Source: Geotrypetes seraphini (lineage: Eukaryota; Chordata; Amphibia; Gymnophiona; Dermophiidae). Taken from it: 64,000 nucleotides of DNA. The stretch covers positions 5,704,001 to 5,768,000 of the forward strand of contig NC_047096.1 in NCBI RefSeq assembly GCF_902459505.1. The letters are read 5' to 3'. This document shows positions 29,348 through 40,424 of this stretch, piece after piece. The translations under genes were made by a program, and so were the position numbers. Numbering within the stretch: position 1 is the stretch's first letter; each line of letters begins with the position of its first letter. The notes beneath the pieces are model-generated. The model was given only the letters and a program-made list of their open reading frames with translations. It made no database searches and was not told the DNA's origin.

Positions 29348-30268
29348 ATGGATATCAGCTCGGCCATGACAATTATCTTGTTCCTCTTACAGACCAGCAT
29401 CGGTGCTCCAGCCAACGCCTTCATCCTGATGGCTTATGCCCAGATCGCCTACACTGAAAAAGATCTCAGACCCATAGACATCATCCTCTGCCACTTGGTC
29501 TTTGTCAACATATTAAGACTTTTAACAAGGGGAATGCCACAGATCATGTACTATTTTAGGTTATATAACATACTGGATGATGCTGGCTGTAAGTTGGTGA
29601 ATTATACCCACAGGACAAGTCGTGGTGTTTCCATATGTTTGACAAGTTTTCTTAGTGTTTATCAGGCTTCCGCTCTCTCTCCTTCTTCTCCTCGATGGCT
29701 GTATCTTAAATCAAGAGCACAGAAATATTATATTCATTACATCCTAATTTTTTGGTTGTTTAACATGCTGTTATATGTGTCAACTATTACCAATGTATTT
29801 GCGCTAAAGAATGGTACCAGCCCGACATTCCAATTTAACAATGGAGTCTGCTATGCTACATATGTTGATTCCAGGTTTTACCTATGCTATATTCTTATCT
29901 TTAATGGGCATGATGTTTTCTTTGTGGGTCTCATGCTCAGTAGCAGTGTTTATATCTTGTATGTTCTGAAGAGACACAGAGAACAGGTAAAATATATCCA
30001 CAGCACGAGACAGAATTCAAAAGAGACAGCTGAGAGAAGAGCAGCCAAGAACGTCATCCAACTGGTTTTCCTCTACGCCTTCTTTTACGGAGCTGACATT
30101 TGTTTCATGATTTACACAAGCCCTTTCTCAACTATTCCTTCTCATATCAATGAGATCAGACTCGTCATCTCCTCCTGTTTTGCCTTCCTTAGTCCCTTCT
30201 TAATAGTGAGTTTTAATAGGAAAATTGAAAGTAAATTCAGATGCTGCCTAAAGAGCAGAGATAAGTGA
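29348..30268 (+). CDS. Vomeronasal type-1 receptor (V1R), intact
   Basis: Intact single-exon V1R of 306 residues. Family signs: IGAPANAF in TM1, HLVFVNILRLL in TM2, DDAGCK with Cys81, TSRGVSICLTSFLSVYQA in TM3, RW at 116-117, NGT at 155-157, Cys168, an FNGHDVFFVGLML run in TM5, KRHREQVKYIHSTRQNSKE in loop 3, AERRAAKNVIQL into TM6 and LSPFLIVSFNRKI at the end of TM7. TM5 and loop 3 are nearly identical to the 14341 receptor, whereas TM4 and the second extracellular loop differ, the usual V1R pattern where outer regions vary with ligand. ATG has A at -3 and G at +4. AATAAA occurs at 30301 and 30370. A broken near-duplicate lies at 37244. Inferred first exon at about 23745-23781. Confidence 0.95.
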   Translation: MDISSAMTIILFLLQTSIGAPANAFILMAYAQIAYTEKDLRPIDIILCHLVFVNILRLLTRGMPQIMYYFRLYNILDDAGCKLVNYTHRTSRGVSICLTSFLSVYQASALSPSSPRWLYLKSRAQKYYIHYILIFWLFNMLLYVSTITNVFALKNGTSPTFQFNNGVCYATYVDSRFYLCYILIFNGHDVFFVGLMLSSSVYILYVLKRHREQVKYIHSTRQNSKETAERRAAKNVIQLVFLYAFFYGADICFMIYTSPFSTIPSHINEIRLVISSCFAFLSPFLIVSFNRKIESKFRCCLKSRDK

Positions 30269-30300
30269 GTCTTTGGGTTCCAGACTTTCGTGCGTAATAT

Positions 30301-30306
30301 AATAAA
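30301..30306 (+). terminator. Candidate polyadenylation signal
   Basis: AATAAA 33 bp after the stop, with a second at 30370-30375; both are kept in the duplicate at 38190-38270. Confidence 0.45.
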
Positions 30307-30599
30307 CAGATATTAATGATACTGCCTGCATTGGGAATAATTTTATAATCCAAATAATTTTATTTCCCAAATAAAAACTGTATTTAAGACATGGACAATA
30401 ATTCTTATAAAATTATGTGATGCTTTTACATATGGAAAAAGTAGGTGCCTGGTTTGAATACCATCACTATTATATAATTTATTTATTAGGATTTATTTAC
30501 CGCTTTTTGGAAGGAGTTAACTCTAGTCAAACATAGATTCCTAACAAATCTACTGTACGGACTAGAGCTGTCCAATTCAGAAAAAAAAATTCAATTTGA

Positions 30600-30903
30600 T
30601 TCAATTTGATTTTACCAAAGGAAGACACTGCAACAATTCCAGAAGCAGTGGAAGTGTTCAAAGGAGTAACAGAGGACGGCCTTACCACAGTAGAAGTAGA
30701 CTTGGACCAGATTTACCACCAGATAAACAAACTCAAAAGTGACAAATCTCCTGGACCGGACAGAATTCATCCGAGAATCTTGAAGGAGCTAAAAGTGGAA
30801 ATCGGTGAACTATTGCAAAAACTTGCCAACCTGTCAATCAAAACAGGACAGATACTGGACGACTGGAAGATAGCGAACGTCACGCCGATATTTAAAAAAG
30901 GAT
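30600..30903 (+). mobile_element. CR1-like LINE, N-terminal part of RT
   Basis: Reads INKLKSDKSPGPDRIHPRIL, KELKVEIGELL and DDWKIANVTPIFKKG, the first RT block of CR1. It is cut by an L2 tail at 30904. An AGAGCTGTCCAATTC segment before it (30565) resembles a hAT end. Confidence 0.85.
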
Positions 30904-31020
30904 CAATAATAATAATAATAATAACTTTATTCTTGTATACCGCCATACCCAGGGAGTTCTAGGCGGTTCACATCAATTAAACAAAGTTTAATAAGAAATT
31001 ACAATAAACTAGATTTACAA
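30904..31020 (-). mobile_element. L2-like 3' tail
   Basis: ATA repeats, then TTGTATACCGCCATACCCAGG and TTCTAGGCGGTTCACATC; inverted L2 3' end. Confidence 0.65.
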
Positions 31021-31039
31021 GTAATGGTATCTGTTTGTC

Positions 31040-31830
31040 TTCTAACTAGCTTGCCAGGGTCTCCTGTCCATTTGACATTTTCCTCTTTCTCTATGCTCAC
31101 TATCCATCTTCCATCTTCCATCTCCATACCTTCCCTTCCACTGCCATAACCAGTATTTCCAATTCTTTCCCACTGTCTACATCTCTCTCTCTCTCCCTGC
31201 CTTGTGCCCTGGGTCAAACCTCTCTATTCCCCTCTATGCAGCATCTTTCTCTTCCTCTCCTCCATTATCATGTGCAATATTTCTTTTTTGCACCATGTAC
31301 CATCTCTCCCTGCCCTCCACCCTATGTCCAACATTTCTCCCTCCTCTTCACCATATGCAGGATTTCTCTTTCTTATCCCATCTCACCCTTCCTCTCCTCC
31401 ACCCCATGTCCAACAATTATTCCCTCTCTCCCCCTATGTGCAGCAGTTCTCTATCCCTACTATCCCCCTGTGCAGTAGCTTTCCATCCCTTCCTCCCATC
31501 ACCCTATGTAGCTGCTTTCCATCCCTCCCTCTTATCCCCCTGTGCAGCAACTCCAGACTGACCCTCTCCACCGTGAGATCTGACATATGGGCCTCCCAAA
31601 GATGCAGCAGCGGTGGTGGTGGCCGGCGGGAAGAGACAGCGCTCAGAACAGGCTGCTTCTAGCCTGCCCTGCCAGGGCTTCCCTCTGATGCATCATCAAT
31701 GACATAATCAGTGATGTGGCAGAAAGAAGGCCCTGGAGGGAAAGGCCAAGACCAGCCTGTTCCGAGCACGGCCTCTTCCCGCCAGCCACTGCCATGTCTG
31801 CCGCTGCTTTAGGAGCCCTAGAGGTGTCAG
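31040..31830. repeat. Pyrimidine-rich minisatellite and imperfect palindrome
   Basis: 31040-31560 is a degenerate CT-rich tandem with recurring CCATGTCCAACA/CTATGTGCAGCA words; 36150-36880 looks like its reverse complement. 31585-31820 forms an imperfect inverted repeat (GGCGGGAAGAG..CAGAACAGGCTG against CAGCCTGTTCCGAGC..CTCTTCCCGCC). Open frames here are compositional. Confidence 0.6.
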
Positions 31831-31957
31831 GACTCATTGAATCGGTGAGTCTGATTTTTTTTTTACTTTAGGAAGTGAATTGATTGAAATTGATTCACCA
31901 CTGTGAATCGGTGAAGTTGTTTGAATCGGCAAATCAAGCAGGGCCACTCAGCATTCC

Positions 31958-32095
31958 TGAGGTTGTGCGTTTTGATCTCAGCCTGCTCCTTATGATTCTG
32001 AGCAGGAAACTCCATTGTCCCAGGTACCACAGTAAGATTTTGAGCCTGCTGGGACAGATAGGGAAAATACTTAAGAGTATCTGATTACTATACTG
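31958..32095 (+). mobile_element. CORE-SINE remnant
   Basis: GTTTTGATCTCAGCCTGCTCC, then GTACCACAGTAAG..TTGAGCCTGCTGGGACAGAT, a diverged copy with an internal deletion. 32400-32545 is another SINE/L2 tail (TAGATTGTGAGCC..., then GCGGTATATAAGAAATAAAT). 32096-32399 between them is unassigned. Confidence 0.5.
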
Positions 32096-32719
32096 TGTAA
32101 TTTAAACCGTGGATTGAAGACAAAGTTTTATTTTATTTTTCTTTCCAGCTTATAATTTATCTTTAATCTTATCTATTGTTTTGCCTTTTGTCTTTGTTTT
32201 GTTCTATTTCTATCATTTAAATTTCTCCAGAATTCTACTGTTCAACGGCTCCACCTTCTGCTTCTATTCCTTTCTCTCCTCTCTTCTACCTTCCAAAGTA
32301 TTTAGATCAATGCTGTCTTGTTAAAATGTTTATTTTATTTTTATTTTTTTCTCTAACTCTACTTTTTCACTTCTCTATTACCCTCCAGGTACTTTAGTTA
32401 GATTGTGAGCCTTCGGGACAGTAAGGGAATTTTTCAAGTACCTTTCTTATTTCTAATCTTAATGTATATTTTCTGTAAACCGCTTAGAACCTAACGGATG
32501 TAGCGGTATATAAGAAATAAATTACATTACATTACATTTTGGGTGAATCTCTTTATGAAAAGGCAGTTAATAAAATGCCTATGAGAACATGTCAGGCCTA
32601 TGAAAGAGAAGGAAGTTTGGTGGGGAGATACAGCCCAGGGTTCCTCTGACCTGCTTAGTTATGGATATTTCATTACTTCTCTGAAGTGCAAGATCTCTCC
32701 CTTCCCAGTGTTTTTCCCT

Positions 32720-32916
32720 ATGTCTTATTTACTATCAAACAACTTGTATTTCTTTCCTTTTGTTTTGTTCTAATATATTTGTAATATTCGTTTTTAATAT
32801 GTCTTACAAGATTTAGTTTCTGTCGTCTGCTTTGTTGTCCCCTAAATTTTATAATTTTACTGATTTGTACGTCGCTTAGAATTTTGGATAAGTGATCAAT
32901 CAAATTTATATGAAAC
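32720..32916 (+). mobile_element. L2-like 3' UTR
   Basis: TTTGTACGTCGCTTAGAATT and AAGTGATCAATCAAATTTAT close a LINE-type 3' UTR. Confidence 0.4.
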
Positions 32917-32924
32917 TTGAAACT

Positions 32925-34107
32925 CTTTCAGCTGGGGATGCTTGTAGAATCCCTGCAGACCAAGCTAATCCACCTAACTTGCTCTAATGGTTGTTTTGCT
33001 GGTGCCCTAGTTGAATGCTTAGGTTTGACAAATGGTGGTACCAGCCCTGCTACTTGGACTGGAGGAGGGTCACGAGTGGGGTCCCGCAGGGCTCGGTGCT
33101 CGGGCCGCTGCTATTTAATATATTCATAAATGATCTAGAAACAGGGACGAAGTGTGAGATAATAAAATTTGCAGACGACACCAAACTATTTAGGGGAGCT
33201 CGGACTAAAGAGAACTGTGAGGAATTGCAAAGAGACTTGAACAAACTAGAAGAATGGGCGACAAGATGGCAAATGAAGTCCAACGTTGAGAAATGTAAAG
33301 TATTGCATGTGGGAAGCAGAAACCCGAGGTACAACTATACGATGGGAGGGATGTTATTGAATGAGAGTACCCAAGAGAGGGGCCTGGGGGTAATGGTGGA
33401 CACGTCAATGAAGCCGATGGCACAGTGCTCAGCGGCTGCTAAGAGAGCAAATAGAATGCTAGGTATAATCAAGAAGGCTATTACAACCAGGACGAAAGAA
33501 GTTATCCTGCCGCTGTATCGGGTGATGGTGCGCCCACACCTGGAATACTGCGTCCAGTTTTTGGTCGCCGTACCTTAAGAAGGATATGGCGTTACTCGAG
33601 AGAGTTTCAGAGAAGAGCGGACACGTCTGATAAAAGGGATGGAAAACCTTTCATACGCTGAGAGATTTGGAGAAACTGGGTCTCTTTTCCCTGGAGAAGA
33701 GGAGACTTAGAGGGGATATGATAGAGACTTACAAGATCATGAAGGGCATAGAGAGAGTAGAGAGGGACAGATTCTTCAAACTGTCAAATAATAAAAGAAC
33801 AAGAGGACATTCAGAAAAGTTGAAAGGGGACAGATTCAAAACGAATGCTAGGAAGTTCTTCTTTACCCAACGTGTGGTGGACACCTGGAATGCGCTTTCA
33901 GAGGGCGTAATAGGGCAGAGTACGGTACTGGGGTTTAAGAAGGGATTGGACAATTTTCTGCTGGAAAAGGGGATAGAGGGGTATAGATAGAGGATTACTG
34001 CACAGGTCCTGGACCTGTTGGGCTGCCGCGTGAGCGGTCTGCTGGGCACGATGGACCTCAGGTCTGATCCAGCAGAGGCATTGCTTATGTTCTTATGTTC
34101 TTATGCT
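32925..34107 (+). mobile_element. CR1 LINE, RT core to 3' end, best copy in the window
   Basis: Domains in order: SGVPQGSVLGPLLFNIF, IKFADDTKLF catalytic box (about 33160), LEEWATRWQMKSNVEKCKVL, LGVMVDTSMKP, RVMVRPHLEYCVQF, then after a frame change LGLFSLEKRRLRGDMIETYK, RKFFFTQRVVDTWNALSEGV and LDNFLLEKGIEGYR, stop, 3' UTR ending CTTATGTTCTTATG. The endonuclease and ORF1 are missing and the frame is broken near 33580-33660, so it is immobile. Confidence 0.93.
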
Positions 34108-34496
34108 GCCTCCTGTGAAACCCCTATTCAGGGTGGCAAAGTCCCCTTCCTGACTGTAATCCAAAAGAAAGCTTCCATCTTCTAATAAACAATAACACAC
34201 GGCACCACTGAATATCTTTCTGTTTCACTTGACTTTTTCTGGCTTATTTGAAATTAATATGCCCAGGTCTTGCATCCGGTCAGTGACAGCAGGTGCTGAC
34301 CTGATTACTATACACTGTGCAGACCAGTTTATATGATCTGAAGTAACTCATTATGCCAGGCACCTTCCACACGTTCAGCCCATTGGTCTAAAGAGATTTA
34401 GAGTCCAACAGACAGGAAGGCCATATCAACCTGCCCATCCCTACTCTGAAATAATAACCACCTTAATACATGAATGATAATAATGCATGGGCCCTG

Positions 34497-35108
34497 GATC
34501 GTCATAGGATTACATTACATTACCAATTACATTACAGATTTCTATTCCGCCATTACCTTTCGGTTCAAAGCGGGATTACAAAAGAGTTATGGAAGAAGGT
34601 TACAACGTTATAGATCAGAGAAGGTTTCCAAGAGAGGGAAAGTAGGATCTGGGGTTAGGGAGGGGATGGTAAGAGGGGGGTTAAAGCTTTATCATGGTAT
34701 TAAGCCTTTATTAAGGGATTTCTTGAAGAGTATAGTTTTTATTTCCTTTCTGAACATCTTGTAGTCTGGGGTTGTTGTCAATAGGTTGGAGACTTGGTTG
34801 TCTATCTTCGCTGCCTGAGTGGCCAGTAGTCCGTTGTATAGTTTTTCCGTTTTACTTCTTTGATTGGGGGGTACATGAATGGGGTGTGTGTTTTTCTATG
34901 CCTGGTAGAGGTGGTTTGGATGAGGCGGTCGTTTAAGTAGGTTGGGCTGTCTCCATTTATAGTTTTAAATAGTATACAGTAGAATTTAAATTGTATTCTT
35001 TCCTGGATTGGAAGCCAAAGAGAATTGATGAATGCCTCAGTAATGTGATCATGTTTTTTCAATGAATAGACGAGTCTCAGAGCTGTATTCTGAGGATGAG
35101 AGGTGAAC
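34497..35108 (-). mobile_element. L2-like LINE C-terminus and 3' end
   Basis: The minus strand reads TALRLVYSLKKHDHITEAFI, LPIQERIQFKFYCILFKTIN and SPTYLNDRLI. It is inserted in the conserved promoter-flanking block, which resumes at 35103. Confidence 0.8.
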
Positions 35109-35400
35109 AAAGTGCATCTGCCCCCTGGGACGCTGCAGATGTTTTACAGATCCAAAACTTCATTTACTGCACTCGCTTGGGAACTTCGGCAACAGAACAA
35201 TTAATGAAATACACTTAGCATTGTAAATACAGCAAATCACCAGAGGCAATTTGCAAAAGTACAAATACATTCTCGGTTTGTGTATTATTAACAGAGAATC
35301 TAAGGAGCCTGACGGATGATTTCAAGGTGAGCAAATGTCTGTGCTTCAGATAAGGCCAGAATCTCTCAGTTCTCTCTCACTGCTCTTCTCTATGGGGGCC
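35103..35400 (+). promoter_or_regulatory. Putative promoter/exon 1 of the broken 37244 receptor
   Basis: Third copy of the block: GAACAAAGTGCATCTGCCCC, TACAAATA at 35260-35267, donor AAG/GTGAGC at 35326/35327. Intron to the acceptor at 37222 would be only 1.9 kb. Box and donor remain although the coding exon is broken, so transcription may persist. Confidence 0.5.
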
Positions 35401-35724
35401 ATAGGGTGTTTTTATATGTGCAACAGTATGTGATTGTAATATGTTTATAACATCTCAATATGTATGATATGGGGGGGGGGGGGGGGGCGTTGGATCAATG
35501 AAAGAAAAGATGAACCGGGTATCACAAGTGCAGCTCTAGGTAGAACTAAGCACTGGAAGTGTGGAGTAGTGCTACAGAAGTCTCCCATAGCTGCTTAGGT
35601 GAAGTTTTAAAATCATTAGTATTGTATGAAGGGCAGTTGCAGTAGAGAAATAGGTGGCAATTAGTGACAGTAGAAGGGTGTTGAACTTGTGATATTTGTG
35701 TGTGTGTTTGGGTGTGTCCTATAG

Positions 35725-35909
35725 CAGGGGTAGGCAATTGAGAGCTGGAGCCAGGTCAGGTTTTCAGGATAGCCACAATAAATATGCCTGAGATAGATTT
35801 GCATCTCAAGGAGGCAATGCATGCAAATCCATCTCGTACATATTCATTATGGATATCCTGAAAACCTGACCTGGCTCCGGCTCTCGAGGACCGGAATTGC
35901 CTACCCCTG
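35725..35909. mobile_element. hAT MITE
   Basis: CAGGGGTAGGCAATTG / GGAATTGCCTACCCCTG ends; near-match 8-bp duplications TCCTATAG and CCCTACAG. Same family as 5294-5487. Confidence 0.85.
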
Positions 35910-35929
35910 CCCTACAGTAATCTGCACCT

Positions 35930-36880
35930 AGGGTTACCATATGTCTGGGATTCCCCAGACATGTCCTTTTCTGCAACCTGTCGAGCATCTGGCCAGCTTT
36001 GGCTATTTTCCACCATTTCTCCAGGTTTCCTTCAGTTGTAGGCTAGACTCCCGCAGCGCTCTCTTCATTGGGTCAGCAGTAGGCCCCCTACCTCTCTGGC
36101 AATTTCCTATTTCTCCATGGCTGCTAACCCATTGACGAGCATGAGGAGAGATTTTAGGAATGGGACAATGAGGGAAGGAAGGACAGATGCTAGACATAGG
36201 GTGAAGAAGGAGGTTCTGGTAAAAGGAAAAGACAGCAGTGTTGGGAGGGGGAGGGAGAGATGCTTCTTGGAGGAGAAAATGTTGAACATGGGGAGGGGAA
36301 GGAGGGATATTGGTAACAAGGTAAAGGGAGTAAAGGAAAGATGGTGCTTGGAGGAGAGAAGTAGAAATATTGCTTGCTTAGAATTTAGGGGGCATTTAAA
36401 ACATACCTGTTCGCCAAGTATCTGGGTAATTAATTTTGTTCATTCAATTGTACATTTTATCTTTTGTTAAACTGCATAGAACTTCATGGTCTGTGGTATA
36501 TAAGATGATGTTATGTTATGTTAAGATGGTGGAAGGGAGGAAGGGGCATGATACATAGGGAGAGAGAGAAATATTGGATAAGATGGTGGAGGCATGGAAG
36601 GGTAGTATGGATAAAGAGATGTTGGACCCGGGGTACAAGGGAGGGAGAGAACGGGAGATGTTGGACATGGGAGTGAATCAGAGGAAGGGAGCTAAACATA
36701 GGAGGTGGAGAGGGGAGAAAAGGAAGATATGGGGTCAGAAAGCAAAAGGCCTATATAAGTGATAAGGAGGAGGGGGTGAAGATTAATGCTGCACATGGGG
36801 CACAGTTCAGGAGGGAAGAGAGAAGGGACAGGGGGAAAAAGGCTATGAGGAAGAGAGAAAGAGGGTGTAGATGCTGTGGT
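35930..36880. repeat. Purine-rich degenerate tandem with a hAT-like start and an L2 tail
   Basis: 35930-35990 has TAGGGTTACCATATGTCTGG and CCAGACATGTCC, the hAT-like end seen at 6580. 36150-36880 is a GA-rich degenerate tandem (GAGATGTTGGACATGGG words). An L2 tail (AFKTYLFAKYLGN, then GGTATATAAGATGATG) lies at 36379-36525. Confidence 0.5.
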
Positions 36881-37089
36881 TGATGACAGAGCTGGTAATT
36901 CCCCAGAACTGAGGCCAACCCTACCAACAGAATGCTGCACTGTTAACTCTCTGTTCTTCCCTGCTAAAGTCACACTACAAGAGGAGGAGAGAATAGACTG
37001 CTGCATATCAGGCTGCCTTCCTCCTCTCGTGTCTGCCTAGCAGCCTAGAGTCAATTGCTCATGAACCGCAGGGTTATCTACAGCCTCCA

Positions 37090-38318
37090 CATGACATATA
37101 AAGAAATTATTATTGAACAATAATCATCTCCCTCTAGTCTTAATCAGGAGAACTAAAGATAGAAAGATCCTAAACAACTGATCACTTCTCCATGTTCTTT
37201 TCTCTTCTTAACTGTTTCCTAGAGTAGAAAACCTCAGCAGATCATGGATATCAGCTCGGCCATGACAATTATCTTGTTCCTCTTACAGACCAGCATCGGT
37301 GCTCCAGCCAACGCCTTCATCCTGATGGCTTATGCCCAGATCGCCTACACTGAAATAGATTTTCAGACCCATAGACATCATCCTCTGCCACTTGGTCTTT
37401 GCCAACATATTAAGACTTTTAACAAGGGGAATGCCACAGATCATGTACTATTTTAGGTTATATAACATCCTGGGTGATGCTGGCTGTAAGTTGGTGAGTT
37501 TTTACCCACAGGAACAAGTCGTGGTGTTTCCATATGTTTGACAAGTTTTCTTAGCGTTTATACAGGCTTCCGCTCTCTCTCCTTCTTCTCCTCGATGGCT
37601 TTATCTTAAATCAAGAGCACAAAAATATTGCATTCAATACATTATAGGTTTTTGGTTGTTTAACATGCTTTTATATGTGCCAATTCTAATTTATTCATTT
37701 GCTATAACAAATGGTACCAGATCGACACTCGGGTTTAACTTGGGAGTCTGCTATTCAACTAACGTTGAACCCAAGTTATACCTAGGTTATATGCTTATCT
37801 TTAACGGGCATGATGTTTTCTTTGTGGGTCTCATGCTCAGTAGCAGTGTTTATATCTTGTATGTTCTGAAGAGACACAGAGAACAGGTAAAATATATCCA
37901 CAGCACGAGACAGAACTCAAAAGAGACAGCTGAGAGAAGAGCAGCCAAGAACGTCATCCAACTGGTTTCCCTCTATGCCTTCTTTTACGGAGTTGACATT
38001 TGTTTCATGGTTTACACAAGCCGTTTCTCAACTATTCCTTCTCATATCAATGAGATCAGACTCGTCATCTCCTCCTTGTTTGCCTTCCTTAGTCCCTTCT
38101 TAATAGTGAGTTTTAATAGGAAAATTGAAAGTAAATTCAGATGCTGTTTAAAGAGCAGAGATAAGTGAGTCTTTGGGTTCCAGACTCTTGTGCGTAATAT
38201 AATAAACAGATATTAATGATACTGCCTGCATTGGGAATAATTTTATAAAACATTTTTCCAAATAAAAACTGTATTTATCACACAGTGCCTGGTTTGAATA
38301 CCCTCACTTTTATATATT
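37090..38318 (+). repeat. Segmental duplication, receptor copy 2
   Basis: Partner of 29187-30478. Differences are mostly point changes, plus small indels in the coding part and a deletion of about 50 bp after the second polyadenylation signal. Confidence 0.9.
37244..38168 (+). pseudogene. V1R pseudogene, duplicate of the 29348 receptor
   Basis: Same ATG, leader, acceptor and stop as 29348-30268, but compared with it there are four single-base insertions: near 37361 (GATTTTCAG for GATCTCAG), near 37500 (GTTTTTAC for ATTATAC), near 37512 (GGAACAAG for GGACAAG) and near 37563 (TTATACAGG for TTATCAGG). The frame is lost in TM2 and the last two-thirds are read one base out. From TM4 on the sequence is clean (FWLFNMLLYVP to KFRCCLKSRDK) and its TM4/second-loop residues differ from 29348, so it may have diverged as a working receptor before breaking. 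A sequencing error cannot explain four separate indels easily. Confidence 0.92.
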
Positions 38319-38481
38319 CCTGAGGACATCGATTGAGCAGGACAGAAGCTGAACTGCAATGAACATGCAGGATGTATAAAATATATGGGTTAATGCTGAC
38401 AGTAATCAGCTGTCTCTTCTATGTTGCATGATTAGTTAAAGTAGTATTAGATATGGCAAATACACCGTTATATTAATATCA

Positions 38482-39628
38482 CTAGTATTTAAGCCTGTTA
38501 CATTAACGGGTGCTAGAATAGATGTGTGTATCTGTCTTTCTTTCTCTTTCTCTTTCTCTTTGCTTGGCCGCTTTCTGTCTGTCTTTCTTTCTTTCTGTCT
38601 CTCTCTTTGCTCGGCTGTCCACCAACACCCCTTCCCTGCTCCCCCTGTCCAGCAGCAACCCTTCTCCCTTCCTTTTACCTCCCCCTCCCCCCCCGTCTAG
38701 CAGCACCTCTTCCTTGCTCCCCCTGTCCAGCAGTAGGCCTTCTCCCTTCCTTTTACCTCCCCCTCCCCCCCCCGTCTAGCTAGCACCTCTTCCCTTGCTC
38801 CCCCTGTCCAGCAGTAGGCCTTCTCCCTTCCTTTTACCTCCCCCTCCCCCCCCATCTAGCAGCACCTCTTCCTTGCTCCCCTGTCAGCAGTAGGCCTTCT
38901 CCCTTCCTTTTACCTCCCCATCCCCCCCCGTCTAGCAGCACCTCTTCCTTGCTCCCCCTGTCCAGCAGTAGGCCTTCTCCCTTCCTTTTACCTCCCCCAC
39001 TGTCCTGCAGCACCTGTTCCCTGCTCCCCCTGTCTAGCAGCAGCATTTCTCTCTTCTTTTTACCTCCCCCTCTGTCTAGCAGCACCTCTTTCCTGCTCCC
39101 CCTGTCCAGCAGTAGGCCTCCCTTCCTGATATCTCCCCCCCCCCCCCAAGTAGAGTAGCACCTCTTCCCTGCTCCTCCTGTCCAGCAGCACCCCTTACCT
39201 GCTCCCCCTGTCCAGCATTTGGCTTCATGGTTGTTCATGTCTGCCCTCCTCTTCAAAAAAGCCTATTGAGGGTCATGGCCGGCTGTAGCGAACCTCGCAC
39301 GTGCTATGCACCTCGGTAGCACGTTCCCTCTGACGCGATCCGGTGCGTCAGAGGGAACGTGCTACTGAGGTGCAGAGCAGCCTGCGAGGTTTGCTACAGC
39401 CGGCCACTATCCTCAGTAGGCTTTCTTGGAGGAGGGCAGGCAGAAGAGCCGCTTCGGTGGACTGGATGGAGGACTGCCGCTCGATGCCTGGAGGAGCTGG
39501 AGAGCAGGGAGGTCCGTGCTTTACAATTTCTCTGCCAGTAGCGTGCATGCGCACTCCTGCCTGCCACGGACATACGGATCACGCAGGTAGGAGTGCGCAT
39601 GCGCGCGTTAGCGTTTTATTATTATAGA
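38482..39628 (-). mobile_element. Non-autonomous Helitron with internal minisatellite, 1.15 kb
   Basis: On the minus strand it begins TCTATAATAATAAAACGC and ends with hairpin CCCGTTA/TAACAGG and CTAG before T, matching the Helitron at 2002-2184. Inside: a CT-rich tandem at 38630-39200 with a ~78-bp unit (CAGCAGTAGGCCTTCTCCC and GTCTAGCAGCACCTCTTCC halves), then a long inverted repeat at 39276-39420 (GCACGTTCCCTCTGACGC against GCGTCAGAGGGAACGTGC). No Rep/helicase. Confidence 0.82.
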
Positions 39629-39629
39629 T

Positions 39630-40416
39630 TCCTACTGTTATCATGAACATCATACAATATGTTACAGAACATGGCAACGAGCTTGGACTGGAAAACCCAG
39701 AAGAAAATGTTTCTTTCTATACTGGCGCCTCGTGCAGTGCTCTGATGCTTCCAGGATGACATTAAAGACTTGTGTTTTAAAGTGTAAATCCCAGCAGCTT
39801 CCCTCGTGGAACTGCAGATCCATAATACCTGCTTTCAGGGCTCTGCAAAAGCCAGGTTTTCTAAATCGTGACTTCGTGGGCTTTATTTAACCACCTCCTC
39901 GGAAATCCTGCTGGGTCCTGCAAGAAACCCTCTTTTTGGCAAATCAAAAAAAGAAAAATGTTTAATCGCATTAACTGTGAATTGCAAAATAATAGAACAG
40001 ATCAGAACAAAACCCTACTTGCTGCGATGCACCAGATGCGTTGCTTTTTAAGGGCGCTCCTGCACCTCCTCCTCCCACGTGCCAGCCCGGGGGGTTTCAT
40101 TGTATGCACAGCAAAGTGTTTACAAAACAGTTATGTAATTCCTGTATTGCGATTGTTACCTCCCTGCAGGGAAACGAGCACAGCACTCCTTCCTCCCTCC
40201 CATCAGCAACATACATCTTCGTCGGCAAGATCAGAGCGAGTGGACCGCTAGACCGTGGCGCCATCCTGTGGTCATGCTGTGTAAGCTCAATGCTCTTAAT
40301 GGCACCTTGCTTTCTGGTACACAAAGGAGGAAAACCAATCTACAAAGAGCCGGGGGACCAAAAAGATGAGACTAAAGATACTGGGATTTCAGTGCCAACC
40401 TAAGTTTGATTGGAAT
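39630..40416. other. Unassigned sequence
   Basis: Nearly 0.8 kb without recognised repeats. Open frames on both strands at 39868-40403 overlap each other and carry no known motif. Confidence 0.35.
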
Positions 40417-40424
40417 ATCTAGAG

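Larger units (their letters stand above)
29187..30478 (+). repeat. Segmental duplication, receptor copy 1
   Basis: Near-identical to 37090-38318 from the CATATAAA..AATTATTATTG word before the exon to GGTGCCTGGTTTGAATACC after it. With the matching promoter blocks at 23560 and 35120, the original duplication probably spanned promoter, intron and exon. Confidence 0.9.
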
